From the NCBI GenBank assembly GCA_020724125.1, contig DYHM01000005.1, positions 1 to 16,345 of the forward strand: DNA of 16,345 nt. The letters run 5' to 3'. The stretch comes from Patescibacteria group bacterium (GTDB taxonomy: Bacteria > Patescibacteriota > Minisyncoccia > Minisyncoccales > CG1-02-41-26). The notes beneath the pieces were generated by a model. It was not told the DNA's origin. It searched no databases and saw only the letters and a program-made list of their open reading frames with translations. Position 1 is the first letter of the stretch. Each line of letters begins with the position of its first letter. Made by a program: the position numbers and the translations under genes. Positions 1-7,574 of this stretch are shown here, piece after piece.

Positions 1-51
1 TCGACCTTTTAATTTCTTTTATTATAACGTAAAATTAATGTTTTGGGATGA
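1..51 (-). repeat. Inverted copy of an IS5-type element end
   Basis: Base i of this stretch pairs with base 12685-i: 1-51 is the reverse complement of 12634-12684 with about five mismatches. At 12634 the same sequence lies just upstream of an IS5-type transposase fragment and carries a TATAAT box. Similarity stops sharply at base 52, which marks the outer edge of the element. By analogy a transposase gene would run leftward out of the window; that gene is not visible, so this is inference. Confidence 0.6.
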
Positions 52-135
52 GCTCTATTTCTAATTCGGAGATCAATAAATCTAAAAGAAAAAGAATCTC
101 ATTAAAGGCGAACATAAATGATTTTATTTTTCTAA

Positions 136-915
136 ATGCAAATAAATAAATCTCATTTTAAATTGAAAAATATATTATTAATATCAGGGTTAATAATTAT
201 TAGTTTATTTATCTTGTTTTATATAAACTTCAATAAATACTCACCCAAAATATTTATTTGGGCATGGGAAAGGCCTGAAAATTTACTTTTCGTTAATAGT
301 AAAAATATAGGAGTGGCTTTTTATGCTGGAATTATTACATTTTCTGACGCCGAAACTTTTTTTAGACCTCGTTTACAACCCTTAGCAATCAATTCAAAAA
401 TATTTCCAATAGCCGTAATTAGAATAGAAAACAGGGAAAGTAGTAGTCAATTAAAAAATAGTCAACTTTTAAAAGCAGTAGATTTAATAGTAAAAACTTG
501 TTCTCAAAATAAAATATCGGGTTGTCAAATAGACTTTGATGCGAAAAGTCTTGAGATAAATTTCTACAAAGATCTGATTTTAAAAACAAGGAATAATTTG
601 CCAAGATCAATACCATTATCAATAACCGCATTAGTCTCTTGGTGCCATTTTGGAAGCTGGTTGGAAGATTTACCAATTGATGAAGTGGTACCAATGTTTT
701 TTAGATTAGGGATTGACGAATATGTAATAAGAAACAATTTAGTTGGAGAATCATTTATGAAAGCAAGAATTTGTCAAAAATCTATAGGCATTTCCGTTGA
801 CGAACCTCTACCTCAATCTGAATACCTTAAAAATCGAAGAATATATATATTTAATCCAGATCCCTGGGCACTTGAAGATTTTTCTAATATAATAAAAAAA
901 ATAAAAGAGAAATAA
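136..915 (+). CDS. DUF3142 family glycosidase-like exported protein
   Basis: The 259-residue protein begins with a basic tail and one hydrophobic segment (about residues 11-31), so it is probably membrane-anchored or exported. The rest matches my recollection of the DUF3142 family, thought to be a TIM-barrel fold related to glycoside hydrolases. Visible marks are WAWERPE (42-48), QIDFDA (131-136), SITALVSWC (162-170), VPMFFRLG (185-192) and YIFNPDPW (237-244). The acidic residues in the IDFDA stretch are the sort expected on a barrel strand, but no substrate can be assigned. The ATG at 136 is the first usable start; a nearby upstream ATG at 118 leads straight into a stop. The next gene starts 14 bases after the stop, so the two are almost certainly one transcript. 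Family call is fairly firm; enzymatic activity is inference. Confidence 0.78.
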   Translation: MQINKSHFKLKNILLISGLIIISLFILFYINFNKYSPKIFIWAWERPENLLFVNSKNIGVAFYAGIITFSDAETFFRPRLQPLAINSKIFPIAVIRIENRESSSQLKNSQLLKAVDLIVKTCSQNKISGCQIDFDAKSLEINFYKDLILKTRNNLPRSIPLSITALVSWCHFGSWLEDLPIDEVVPMFFRLGIDEYVIRNNLVGESFMKARICQKSIGISVDEPLPQSEYLKNRRIYIFNPDPWALEDFSNIIKKIKEK

Positions 916-929
916 CAAGACTAAATCAC

Positions 930-3335
930 ATGAATATATCAAGACTAAAATTAGCAGTATTCATAATTACAAGTTTTTCCTTTGCTTTTTTATTGATTGA
1001 ACAAGCGCTTGTTTGCGGGCCATTTTTTCCTCGTTATATTTATACACTAGAAGACATTGAAAAAGAAAGTAACCCCTTTCTTTTTATTGATATGGATTCT
1101 TTCTTTAATTCTAAATACGAGATAGTTCTATCGGGATGGGGGCCTCGGTTTCTTTATCCCATTTACAGAGATCTAGTCAGTAATAAACTCGCTCAGCAGG
1201 AAAAAGAATCATTGCTTCGCTATTATAACAAAGTATTCTACGATGTTTATCAACAATTAGACGAAGCCATTGCTTCGTGGAAGGAGGTGAGGAAATTAGT
1301 TACGAAAGAAGATGTGCAAATTGAAATACATAAATGTGAGAATTACAGTTGTTATACAAATTGTCTCCCCGCCGCTTTTTTAACCGCAGCAAATACATTA
1401 AGAGAACGAAGTAAAATTTATAATGGCGATGAGTTAAAAATATGGTTAGATGGCCAAGATAAAGTTTTTTCAAATTGTGGAACTCCGGAAAACGTAGGTT
1501 TTGGGCCATCAGTTTTAGCAGCTTCCATTCAACAATCAATGAATTCGGTAGAAAATCAAAGTTTATTTTCTAAAATTCGGAATTTTTTCTCAAAAATTTG
1601 GGAATTTCTCTTAAAAATTTTTACTAAAATCGCTAATTTTTTTCAAAATTTATTTACAAAAAAAATAACTAAACCAGAGGAAAAAATAAGCGCTCAAGAC
1701 CTTTTAAGATATGACCAAGAATACCAACAAGCGGCATCGGTCTTTTACCAGGGAGATTTAGACAAAGCAGAAAAAATATTTAAAGAAATTGCTGATAATC
1801 AAAATCATCCTTGGCGAGCTTATGCCGCTTTATCCATAGGAAGAGTTTATATTCGGAAGGGTCAATTTGCATACGAGGAAGCATGGTATAGAGATTGGAA
1901 CGAAGAAAAAGCTTCTCAAATTCGTAAACCTCAATTAGAAAAAGCTAGGGTTCAATTTGAAAATATCTTAGAAGATGATTCCTTAAGTTTAATTTACGAA
2001 GGGGCCAATTCCCTTCTCAATTACGTTAATTTTAGAATCGATCCTGAAAAAAGACTCAAGGATGCAGATAAGGTTTTGTTAACATCTCATAACCCCAAGG
2101 AGATTGTTAACAACCTTGAAGATTTTTCTTTACTTCTATTTCAATTTAGAAAAGATAAAGATTATATTTTAGAAAAAGGTGGAGATTTATCACAATGGAT
2201 TTATATTTGGAGAAATTCAAATCAAAGCGATTTAGAACTTGTGTTAGAAAAATATCAACAAACTAAATCTTTGCCTTGGTTTTTAGCATCTTTAAAATTG
2301 ATGACATCAGAACATCCTTTAAGGGATGAAATTATTAAAGAATCTCTAAAAATTCCCAAAAATTCTCCGGCATATTTAACAGCGAATTATTACCGTTTGA
2401 AACTTTTAATTAAAACAGGAGGAGATATTGAAGAAATCAGGAAAGATATAGATAGTATACTTGAAACAATTCCCGAGGAATCCTCAATAGCAAAAAATTA
2501 TTTCAATGATTTAAGAATGATGATTGCTAAAAGCCTAAAAGAAAGTTTATCATATTCTTTGCGAAAAGTAGTTGCAGCTGAAACCGATACTACAGATCGA
2601 GTCACCGAGAAAAACTACTTAATTGACGGAAAGACCAAACAACTTTTTAATGAATTTTTACCTTTAAAAAAATGGGTTGAGATTGCCTTAACTAATGACA
2701 TATTCTCTCCCGAGATTATAAAACAAATACGTTTAATTACTTTTGTTAGGGCTATTTTATTAGATGATTTTGGAACTGCTGAGAGAATTGCTGCCTTTTT
2801 AGTTTCCATTGACCCAACGCTAAAAGAAGATTTATCAGGTTTTCTCCAGGCAAAAAATTATGATGAAAAGAAATTTACTACCGCTCTTTTCATTTTAAAA
2901 TACCACCGATTAAACCATAAATTGGATTCGAGATTAGATGAAATATTAGTTGATGAATCCTCAGTTAAAGAAAAAGATATCTATCGAAGGAATTGGTGGT
3001 GTAGATATTCTTCTCAATATGGTTATAAACCATATGAATTAAACAATTTAACAAAATTTATTTCTTCCGAAGAAATTCAGACAGCTAAATTAGAAAATGA
3101 AAAAATTTATAAAATTATTGCCCCAAACTATTTATCAGAAGTCATTATTAACTACGCCCTTGAAAACCCCAATGACTCACGAGTCCCCGAAGCCCTTCAT
3201 TTAGCAGTTATGTCAACTCGTTCTGCTGGATGCACAGACGAGAAAACTAGTAAATTTTCTCAAAGAGCTTTTCAGATTCTTCATAACAACTATCCCGATA
3301 ACTATTGGACACAACAAACTCCTTATTGGTATTAA
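930..3335 (+). CDS. Large secreted TPR-like protein paired with DUF3142
   Basis: The 801-residue protein of unknown function opens with a signal-like hydrophobic segment (about 8-28) ending at Cys29 in ALVCGPFFP. This could be a lipoprotein site, but the residues before Cys are a poor lipobox. A conserved-looking part follows, with WLDGQDKVFSNC at about 172-183. Residues 210-246 form a run of aromatic-rich amphipathic helix. From about 265 there are TPR-like helical repeats (FYQGDLDKAEKIFKEIA, 272-288). The C-terminus ends in aromatic motifs, RRNWWC and TPYWY. I recall proteins of this type (CGPFFP start, TPR body, TPYWY end) next to DUF3142 proteins in other bacteria, suggesting a conserved pair acting at the cell surface, but no function is known to me. 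It follows the DUF3142 gene after 14 bases on the same strand. Confidence 0.7.
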   Translation: MNISRLKLAVFIITSFSFAFLLIEQALVCGPFFPRYIYTLEDIEKESNPFLFIDMDSFFNSKYEIVLSGWGPRFLYPIYRDLVSNKLAQQEKESLLRYYNKVFYDVYQQLDEAIASWKEVRKLVTKEDVQIEIHKCENYSCYTNCLPAAFLTAANTLRERSKIYNGDELKIWLDGQDKVFSNCGTPENVGFGPSVLAASIQQSMNSVENQSLFSKIRNFFSKIWEFLLKIFTKIANFFQNLFTKKITKPEEKISAQDLLRYDQEYQQAASVFYQGDLDKAEKIFKEIADNQNHPWRAYAALSIGRVYIRKGQFAYEEAWYRDWNEEKASQIRKPQLEKARVQFENILEDDSLSLIYEGANSLLNYVNFRIDPEKRLKDADKVLLTSHNPKEIVNNLEDFSLLLFQFRKDKDYILEKGGDLSQWIYIWRNSNQSDLELVLEKYQQTKSLPWFLASLKLMTSEHPLRDEIIKESLKIPKNSPAYLTANYYRLKLLIKTGGDIEEIRKDIDSILETIPEESSIAKNYFNDLRMMIAKSLKESLSYSLRKVVAAETDTTDRVTEKNYLIDGKTKQLFNEFLPLKKWVEIALTNDIFSPEIIKQIRLITFVRAILLDDFGTAERIAAFLVSIDPTLKEDLSGFLQAKNYDEKKFTTALFILKYHRLNHKLDSRLDEILVDESSVKEKDIYRRNWWCRYSSQYGYKPYELNNLTKFISSEEIQTAKLENEKIYKIIAPNYLSEVIINYALENPNDSRVPEALHLAVMSTRSAGCTDEKTSKFSQRAFQILHNNYPDNYWTQQTPYWY

Positions 3336-3408
3336 GAGAATCTTAATTGATAATTTAGAAAAATAAAATCATTTCTACCTTATTTATCCTTCTCAATTAT
3401 TTCTTCCA

Positions 3409-3475
3409 GCGAGCGGGCAAAAAATGAAGGAATTTTAGGAATTTTAATTTCCCCGGAAATTTTTTGCCCGCTCGC
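3409..3475. repeat. 17-bp perfect inverted repeat, long loop
   Basis: The arms 3409-3425 (gcgagcgggcaaaaaat) and 3459-3475 are perfect reverse complements separated by 33 bases. The arms are much richer in G and C than the surroundings. It is the first of three hairpins in a row downstream of the 801-residue protein gene. It could be part of a termination region or a dispersed extragenic palindrome. Confidence 0.75.
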
Positions 3476-3491
3476 CGAGAGGTTTCTTTGT

Positions 3492-3517
3492 TCGCCGCCT
3501 TTGGCGGCGATTTTTTT
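3492..3517 (+). terminator. Rho-independent terminator of the DUF3142 unit
   Basis: The stem tcgccgcc (3492-3499) and ggcggcga (3503-3510) closes a three-base loop and is followed at once by seven T's (3511-3517). This is a classic intrinsic terminator on the plus strand, about 155 bases after the stop of the second gene. The minus strand has no T-run, so it acts one way. Confidence 0.75.
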
Positions 3518-3553
3518 CAAGCAGGCGGGGCGAAGCCCCGCCTGCTTGATTTT
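3517..3553 (+). repeat. 15-bp perfect GC-rich hairpin with T tail
   Basis: Bases 3517-3531 and 3535-3549 pair perfectly around a gaa loop, followed by tttt at 3550-3553. It sits directly behind the terminator and may be a back-up terminator. The sequence caagcaggcggggc is strongly GC-rich compared with the surroundings, so a dispersed extragenic palindrome is equally possible. Confidence 0.65.
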
Positions 3554-3632
3554 AGCATTTGAGGTTTTTCTTCTTTGACTGGCGAATTAAATTTGGCAAT
3601 GAGTTTGACTGAGTATATTTTATATTTCACTA

Positions 3633-3704
3633 TGCCCTCGGGGAGAGTTGAACTCCCATTTCTTCCTTAGGAGAGAAACGTTCTATCCATTGAACTACGA
3701 GGAC
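3633..3704 (-). tRNA. tRNA-Arg (anticodon CCT)
   Basis: Read on the minus strand, a full cloverleaf can be drawn. The acceptor stem is GTCCTCG/CGAGGGC with one G-T pair. The D stem is GTTC/GAAC. The anticodon stem is TTTCT/GGAAG with loop CTCCTAA, giving anticodon CCT after the invariant T33. There is a four-base variable loop, and the T stem GGGAG/CTCCC encloses TTCAACT. The discriminator base is A and CCA is not encoded, so it must be added by nucleotidyltransferase. It decodes AGG. Two G-T pairs in the anticodon stem are somewhat weak but acceptable. Confidence 0.93.
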
Positions 3705-3720
3705 AAATAATAAAAATTTC

Positions 3721-3960
3721 CCAATTTTCAATGACAATTTTCAATGAATTCCGAGGAAAAAATTCAAAATCCTAAATCCGAAATTCTAAACAAATCCGAA
3801 ATCCCAAATCTCAATGACCAAAACTCGTCTGTTTTGAATTTTGAACATTTGAATTTTGAATTTGGAATTTGTTTAGGATTTAGAAATTAGGATTTTGGAT
3901 TTGATTTCTAGACTTGATTGATAATTGAAAATTGATAATTGAAAATTAAAATATCGGGTT
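3721..3960. repeat. AT-rich low-complexity repeat with imperfect hairpin
   Basis: This stretch has no gene and is built from variants of short words such as aaatcc, aattttgaa and caattttcaatga. Roughly 3762-3803 and 3858-3900 form a long imperfect inverted repeat: caaaatcctaaa on the left against tttaggatt and attttgg on the right. At the end gataattgaaaatt is repeated in tandem (about 3920-3950). Similar words recur near 6510-6680 and 11936-11990, so this is a dispersed family of the genome. Confidence 0.6.
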
Positions 3961-3985
3961 CCAAGAGGTACAACTGACTTTTTTA

Positions 3986-4198
3986 CTATCTTTTTAGATA
4001 CGGCAAAAGCGCTAAAAAGCGGGCTCTTTTTATTGCCTGAGTTAATCTTCTTTGATGATAAGAACAGAGACCTGTTTTTTTCCGAACCTTTATTTTGCCG
4101 GCGGCTGAAGTAAAAATTTCTAAAGTTTTGGCTTCCCTAAAATCAATTTCTTTTATATTTCTTTGGCAAAAATAGCAAGGCATAGAATCTAAATTCAT
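3986..4198 (-). CDS. rpsR: Small-subunit ribosomal protein bS18
   Basis: The 70-residue protein is bS18, which binds the 30S platform together with bS6. It carries the family body IDFREAKTLEIF...GKI, the HQRRLTQAIKRARFLALLPY block and a basic end. It keeps a zinc-ribbon-like set of ligands, CYFC near the N-terminus and CSYH at about 46-49, typical of the zinc-binding form. The start codon directly abuts the stop codon of ssb, so translation is probably coupled. It is the last gene of the conserved rpsF-ssb-rpsR operon. Confidence 0.95.
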   Translation of the reverse strand: MNLDSMPCYFCQRNIKEIDFREAKTLEIFTSAAGKIKVRKKTGLCSYHQRRLTQAIKRARFLALLPYLKR

Positions 4199-4714
4199 CT
4201 AAAAAGGAATTTCTCTAACATCTATTTCTTCCTGGTCTTTTTTTTGTTCAAACTGACTTTTAAAATCTTCTTCAATAACAGGAATATCTTTTTCATCAAT
4301 AAGTTCCTCTTTGTTTTTATTTAAATTATTAAATTTATTATCTTCTCTGTATTCTTCTTCAGTAAGGAATGACGTTGTTTGACCGCTGATTTTGGGCCCT
4401 AATTGTATTCTTTCACCAATGATTTCGGTCCGATAATGCTTAATGCCGGCGCTATCCTGCCAGTCTCTTGTTTTTAATCTTCCTTCAATTAAAACTAAAG
4501 AGCCCTTTCTGAGATATTGAGAGGCGATATCGGCTAACCTGCCAAATAGGACTATATTGTGAAATTCAGCCTCTTTTCTTTTTTCCTGATTGCGGTCGGT
4601 GAAAAATCGATTGGTCGCTACCCCAAAAGAGACAACTGGTTGCCCGCTCGGCAAACTTCTTTTTTCAGGGTCGCGGGTAAGATTTCCCAAAATAAAAGCC
4701 TTATTAAGATTCAT
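4199..4714 (-). CDS. ssb: Single-stranded DNA-binding protein SSB
   Basis: SSB coats single-stranded DNA in replication, repair and recombination. Residues 1 to about 108 form the OB fold, with the family signs LNKAFILGNLTRDPE, GQPVVSFGVATNR, FHNIVLFGRLADIA, YLRKGSLVLIEGRL and the WQDSAG turn. A flexible acidic and lysine-bearing linker follows. The protein ends in DVREIPF, a variant of the DDDIPF tip that recruits partner proteins. At 171 residues its length is normal. The start overlaps the rpsF stop by four bases (ATGA), and the stop touches the rpsR start. Confidence 0.95.
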   Translation of the reverse strand: MNLNKAFILGNLTRDPEKRSLPSGQPVVSFGVATNRFFTDRNQEKRKEAEFHNIVLFGRLADIASQYLRKGSLVLIEGRLKTRDWQDSAGIKHYRTEIIGERIQLGPKISGQTTSFLTEEEYREDNKFNNLNKNKEELIDEKDIPVIEEDFKSQFEQKKDQEEIDVREIPF

Positions 4715-5139
4715 TGAATTAATTCTTTTAATTTTTCTTCTATTTTTTCAAGTTCGACCTTTTTTTCCTTAACTGTTTTCTCTGGTTTTAATTTTTTTAT
4801 TTTTGGTTTTCTGATTTCTTTTTCTTCTTTTTCAATTCTTTCTCTTTCTTTTCTCTTTTTTATTATCTTTTTTATCAATAGATAACGCAAAACATCTTTT
4901 TCTTTCGCAATTTCTTTTTTTATGTCTTCAATTTTATCTTCCGGGGTTTGAAATTCCAAACTGAAAACAAAAGCTTCTTTTGTTTTTTTAATTGGGTAGG
5001 CAAGTTTTATCTTTTTGGGAGTTTCAGTAACTAAAATTTCCCCTTTTTCCTTCAAAAAAGTTTCAATTTTTTTTAAAAAAATTTCTTTTTCTTCTTGATT
5101 TAAACTTGGCGAAATTAAAAAAGTTAATTGATAAAACAT
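4711..5139 (-). CDS. rpsF: Small-subunit ribosomal protein bS6, lysine-rich tail
   Basis: This is the first gene of the rpsF-ssb-rpsR operon. Residues 1 to about 92 match bS6: YQLTFLISPSL at the start, KKIKLAYPIKKTKEAFVFSLEF in the middle (about 42-63) and EKDVLRYLLIKK near 80-91. The last 50 residues are almost only Lys, Glu, Arg and Ile and should form a charged helix. Such tails are common in bS6 but this one is long. bS6 pairs with bS18 on the platform of the 30S subunit. The start ATG lies only six bases from a strong -10 box, so the message is probably leaderless or nearly so. Confidence 0.92.
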   Translation of the reverse strand: MFYQLTFLISPSLNQEEKEIFLKKIETFLKEKGEILVTETPKKIKLAYPIKKTKEAFVFSLEFQTPEDKIEDIKKEIAKEKDVLRYLLIKKIIKKRKERERIEKEEKEIRKPKIKKLKPEKTVKEKKVELEKIEEKLKELIQ

Positions 5140-5145
5140 AGATTG

Positions 5146-5173
5146 ATTTTAACACCCAACCTTTTAATGTCAA
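5146..5173 (-). promoter_or_regulatory. Sigma70-type promoter of rpsF-ssb-rpsR
   Basis: On the minus strand a perfect TTGACA (-35, 5168-5173) is followed after 16 bases by TAAAAT (-10, 5146-5151). Only six bases (caatct) lie between the -10 box and the rpsF ATG at 5139. Transcription would start at or within a few bases of the start codon, leaving no room for a ribosome-binding site. Confidence 0.72.
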
Positions 5174-5325
5174 TTAAAAAATAAGCAAATCGGGTTTGTC
5201 TATAAAACAAAAATTATTCTTCAGGCGCTGAATTTGATAATATCTATGTTATTTTACTTAATAAATAAGCCAAGTTTTACCGTAAGTATTAATAGGCCAT
5301 TAAACGAAGTCAAAAAAAGTTGCTA

Positions 5326-5901
5326 TTAAAATTTAACGTTTACAGGTTCTCGAACTTCAGGGGTAGTCTCTTCAATTTCAAAAAATTCAGCTTTTTTGAA
5401 ATTAAACATTGCGGCCACTAAATTAGTCGGGAAGCTTTCAATGGCGGTGTTTATGTCTCGGACATTGCCATTGTAAAATCTTCTGGCAGCCTGAATTTTA
5501 TCTTCGGTATCGCGCAATTCTCTTTGTAATTCCAAAAAATTTTCCGAAGCTCTTAAAACAGGATAATTTTCCGCTACGGCAAATAAGGTTTTTAGGGTAC
5601 CGGCTAAAAAGTTTTCTGCTTGACTAATCTGTTTTGGGTCGTTTGACTGCTCTGCTTTCATCGCGGCTGTCCTAGCCTTAGTTATATTTTCAAAAAGTTC
5701 TTTTTCGTGACTGGCATAACCCTTAACTGTTTCAATTAGATTAGGAATCAAGTCATATCTTCTTTTTAATTGAACATCAATATCAGCCCAAGACTCTTGG
5801 GTTCGGTTGCGAAGCGCAATCAAACGGTTATAGCTGAAAATTAGCCACAAAACAACAAGAACGATTATTATTAAAAGAATTTGCCAAATAATAATTGTCA
5901 T
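5326..5901 (-). CDS. lemA: LemA family membrane protein
   Basis: The 191-residue protein has one N-terminal membrane segment (about 5-24) and a short cytosolic or periplasmic helical bundle. Family signs are FSYNRLIALRNRTQESWADIDVQLKRR, DLIPNLIETVKGYASHE, ENFLAGTLKTLFAVAENYP and the late RRFYNGNVRDINTAIESFPTN block. LemA proteins are widespread; their function is unclear, and in some bacteria lemA neighbours an HtpX-type protease. No such protease is seen here; the neighbour is a zinc-ribbon protein 74 bases upstream on the same strand. Length is normal for the family. Confidence 0.93.
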   Translation of the reverse strand: MTIIIWQILLIIIVLVVLWLIFSYNRLIALRNRTQESWADIDVQLKRRYDLIPNLIETVKGYASHEKELFENITKARTAAMKAEQSNDPKQISQAENFLAGTLKTLFAVAENYPVLRASENFLELQRELRDTEDKIQAARRFYNGNVRDINTAIESFPTNLVAAMFNFKKAEFFEIEETTPEVREPVNVKF

Positions 5902-5975
5902 TTTTTAATTTTTCAAAGATTAATTTTTTAGGCAATTAGTTTCCGACCTTTTAAATAAAAAAGTTTAAAATTTTT

Positions 5976-6506
5976 TTAGCGAGACAGAGCTGAAATTATT
6001 TTTTTAATTTCCGGATATTTAATAAGAAGTTTGTATTCTAAAACCTTAAAAAGAACTAAAAAATCATTAAGTTCTGAGCGAAAACCCTCTGGCCCGATAA
6101 AAACTTCTAATGTTTGTTTCGCTAAATTTTTGAAATAATTATTTAAAATCTCATAATTACCCTTGTCTTTTAGATAGTTAATAATTTTTTTAAACTCTCC
6201 CCGGTCAAGCCAAATTCCCTGACATAAATTACAGACATCAACCGAAATTCGAGAATCCCCATAATTTATTTGATATAAGGGCACAAAACAAGAAGGGCAC
6301 ATTTTTATGCCTTCAGAGATTTTAAATTTTTTCTTTTCTTTCCAAAGATCAATATCCACCCAACTCAATTCCTTGTCTTTTTCGTCTTTTGTTTGACGCA
6401 GCTCGTCTTTTTCGAACCACAAACCAAGGCAGTTGGAACAATAATCAACCTCGGTTTTATAAAAAATAACTTTCTTTAATTCTATTTTACATAAAGGACA
6501 AAGCAT
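5976..6506 (-). CDS. Protein with two TFIIB-type zinc ribbons
   Basis: The 176-residue protein carries two copies of the zf-TFIIB zinc ribbon. The first has CPLC (3-6) and CSNC (23-26) followed by LGLWFEKDEL. The second has CPSC (70-73) and CNLC (92-95) followed by QGIWLDRGEF. Each has the spacing CxxC-x16-18-CxxC expected to bind one zinc. The last 60 residues are helical and have no recognised domain. Family members are small uncharacterised bacterial proteins; despite the name, transcription factor activity should not be assumed. It is upstream of lemA on the same strand. The region before its start is repeat-rich and I see no clear ribosome-binding site. Confidence 0.8.
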   Translation of the reverse strand: MLCPLCKIELKKVIFYKTEVDYCSNCLGLWFEKDELRQTKDEKDKELSWVDIDLWKEKKKFKISEGIKMCPSCFVPLYQINYGDSRISVDVCNLCQGIWLDRGEFKKIINYLKDKGNYEILNNYFKNLAKQTLEVFIGPEGFRSELNDFLVLFKVLEYKLLIKYPEIKKIISALSR

Positions 6507-6680
6507 AGTAAGTTAAAAGTTAAAAGTTCAAAGTTCAAAGTTATGAAGAATATAAAATAAGTTCAAAGTTCAAAGTTAATAGAATAATAGTAAGTTAAAA
6601 ATTCAAAGTTCAAAGTTATGAATATTATAAATTAAAAATTCAAAATTTAAAGTTAAAAGTTGAAAGTTAAAACCAAAAAT
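6507..6680. repeat. Array of 'gttcaaagtt' words
   Basis: The gap between rplB and the zinc-ribbon gene is filled with degenerate copies of gttcaaagttcaaagtta, with atgaa(ga/t)tata between them (for example 6524-6545, 6560-6577 and 6604-6622). There is no ORF of note and no stable hairpin. Its unit length is irregular and no cas genes are nearby, so it is not a CRISPR array. Confidence 0.65.
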
Positions 6681-6700
6681 TCTAAGAAATTTGTCAAAAA

Positions 6701-7486
6701 TTAGCTCTTACTTTTTTTACGTTTGCGTCGGCTAATCATGTATTTGTTTGTCCATTTTTTTCTTTTCCTTGTTTTTACTCCTAAGGCTGGTTTTCCCCAA
6801 GGAGTCTTAGGGTGTTTCAATCCGATTCCTGTTTTACCTTCACCTCCGCCATGCGGGTGGGCTGAAACAGGCATTGCTGTTCCCCGCACTGTTGGTCTCC
6901 TTCCTCTTAATCTGGCTCGGCCGGCCTTGCCAATTTTTTGGAATCTATGTTGAGAATTAGAAAGTTGTCCAATAGAAGCAAAACATTCCATGAGAACTTT
7001 TTTTATTTCTGTCGATGGCATTTTTAAATGGGTATATTTATCTTCCTGAGCTAAAACCTGACAGGAATTCCCGGCCGCTCGGGCAATTTTTCCACCCCTT
7101 CCTGGTTCAAGTTCAATATTGTAAACAAAGGTTCCTACGGGAATATTTTTAAGCTTCATTCGATTTCCTATTGAAATCGGCGCTTTTTCACTATAAATTA
7201 TTTCGTCGTCAACTTTCATTCCATCAGGGGCTAAAATGTAAGATTTAGAACCATCAGGATAACCCAAAAGAGCAATATAAGTTGTTCGATTAGGATCATA
7301 CTCTATTGCTTTGACTTTGGCTATTCCTAATTTTGCTTCGCCAAAATCTATTAAGCGATAACGTCGTTTTACTCCCCCGCCTCTGTGTCGAACCGTAATC
7401 CTGCCGTCCCTTCCTCGTCCGCCGGTTTTCCTTAAGGGTCTAAGTAAAGATTTCTCTGGTTTCTTTTTTATTAAAATTTTATCCAT
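6701..7486 (-). CDS. rplB: Large-subunit ribosomal protein uL2, short N-terminus
   Basis: uL2 supports the peptidyl-transferase centre. The 261-residue protein shows KKPEKSLLRPLRKTGGRGR, the GRITVRHRGGG block, the central GNRMKLKNIPVGTFVYNIE, and the diagnostic SAHPHGGGEGKTGIG with the conserved histidine, then KRKKWTNKYMISRRKRKK. The N-terminus starts almost directly at KKPEKSLL. The usual first 20 or so residues (KYKPTSPGRR...) are missing, and an in-frame stop lies about 18 bases upstream of the ATG, so this is not a wrong start choice. It is the third gene of an rplD-rplW-rplB block. rpsS, normally the next gene, is absent here and sits at 13418 on the other strand. Confidence 0.95.
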   Translation of the reverse strand: MDKILIKKKPEKSLLRPLRKTGGRGRDGRITVRHRGGGVKRRYRLIDFGEAKLGIAKVKAIEYDPNRTTYIALLGYPDGSKSYILAPDGMKVDDEIIYSEKAPISIGNRMKLKNIPVGTFVYNIELEPGRGGKIARAAGNSCQVLAQEDKYTHLKMPSTEIKKVLMECFASIGQLSNSQHRFQKIGKAGRARLRGRRPTVRGTAMPVSAHPHGGGEGKTGIGLKHPKTPWGKPALGVKTRKRKKWTNKYMISRRKRKKSKS

Positions 7487-7574
7487 TATTTTGTAAATAC
7501 AATATTAGATTATTCAAGGATTGTTTAAAAAAGATTATTCAAAAACATTTTTTGTAAAATTTTATTAATTAAAT

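Noticed and set aside
6507..6680. Possible CRISPR-like array
   Set aside because: Units are short, degenerate and unevenly spaced, spacers are not unique, and no cas gene is present.
6723..6953. Plus-strand open frame inside rplB
   Set aside because: Antisense to conserved uL2 codons; a shadow frame.
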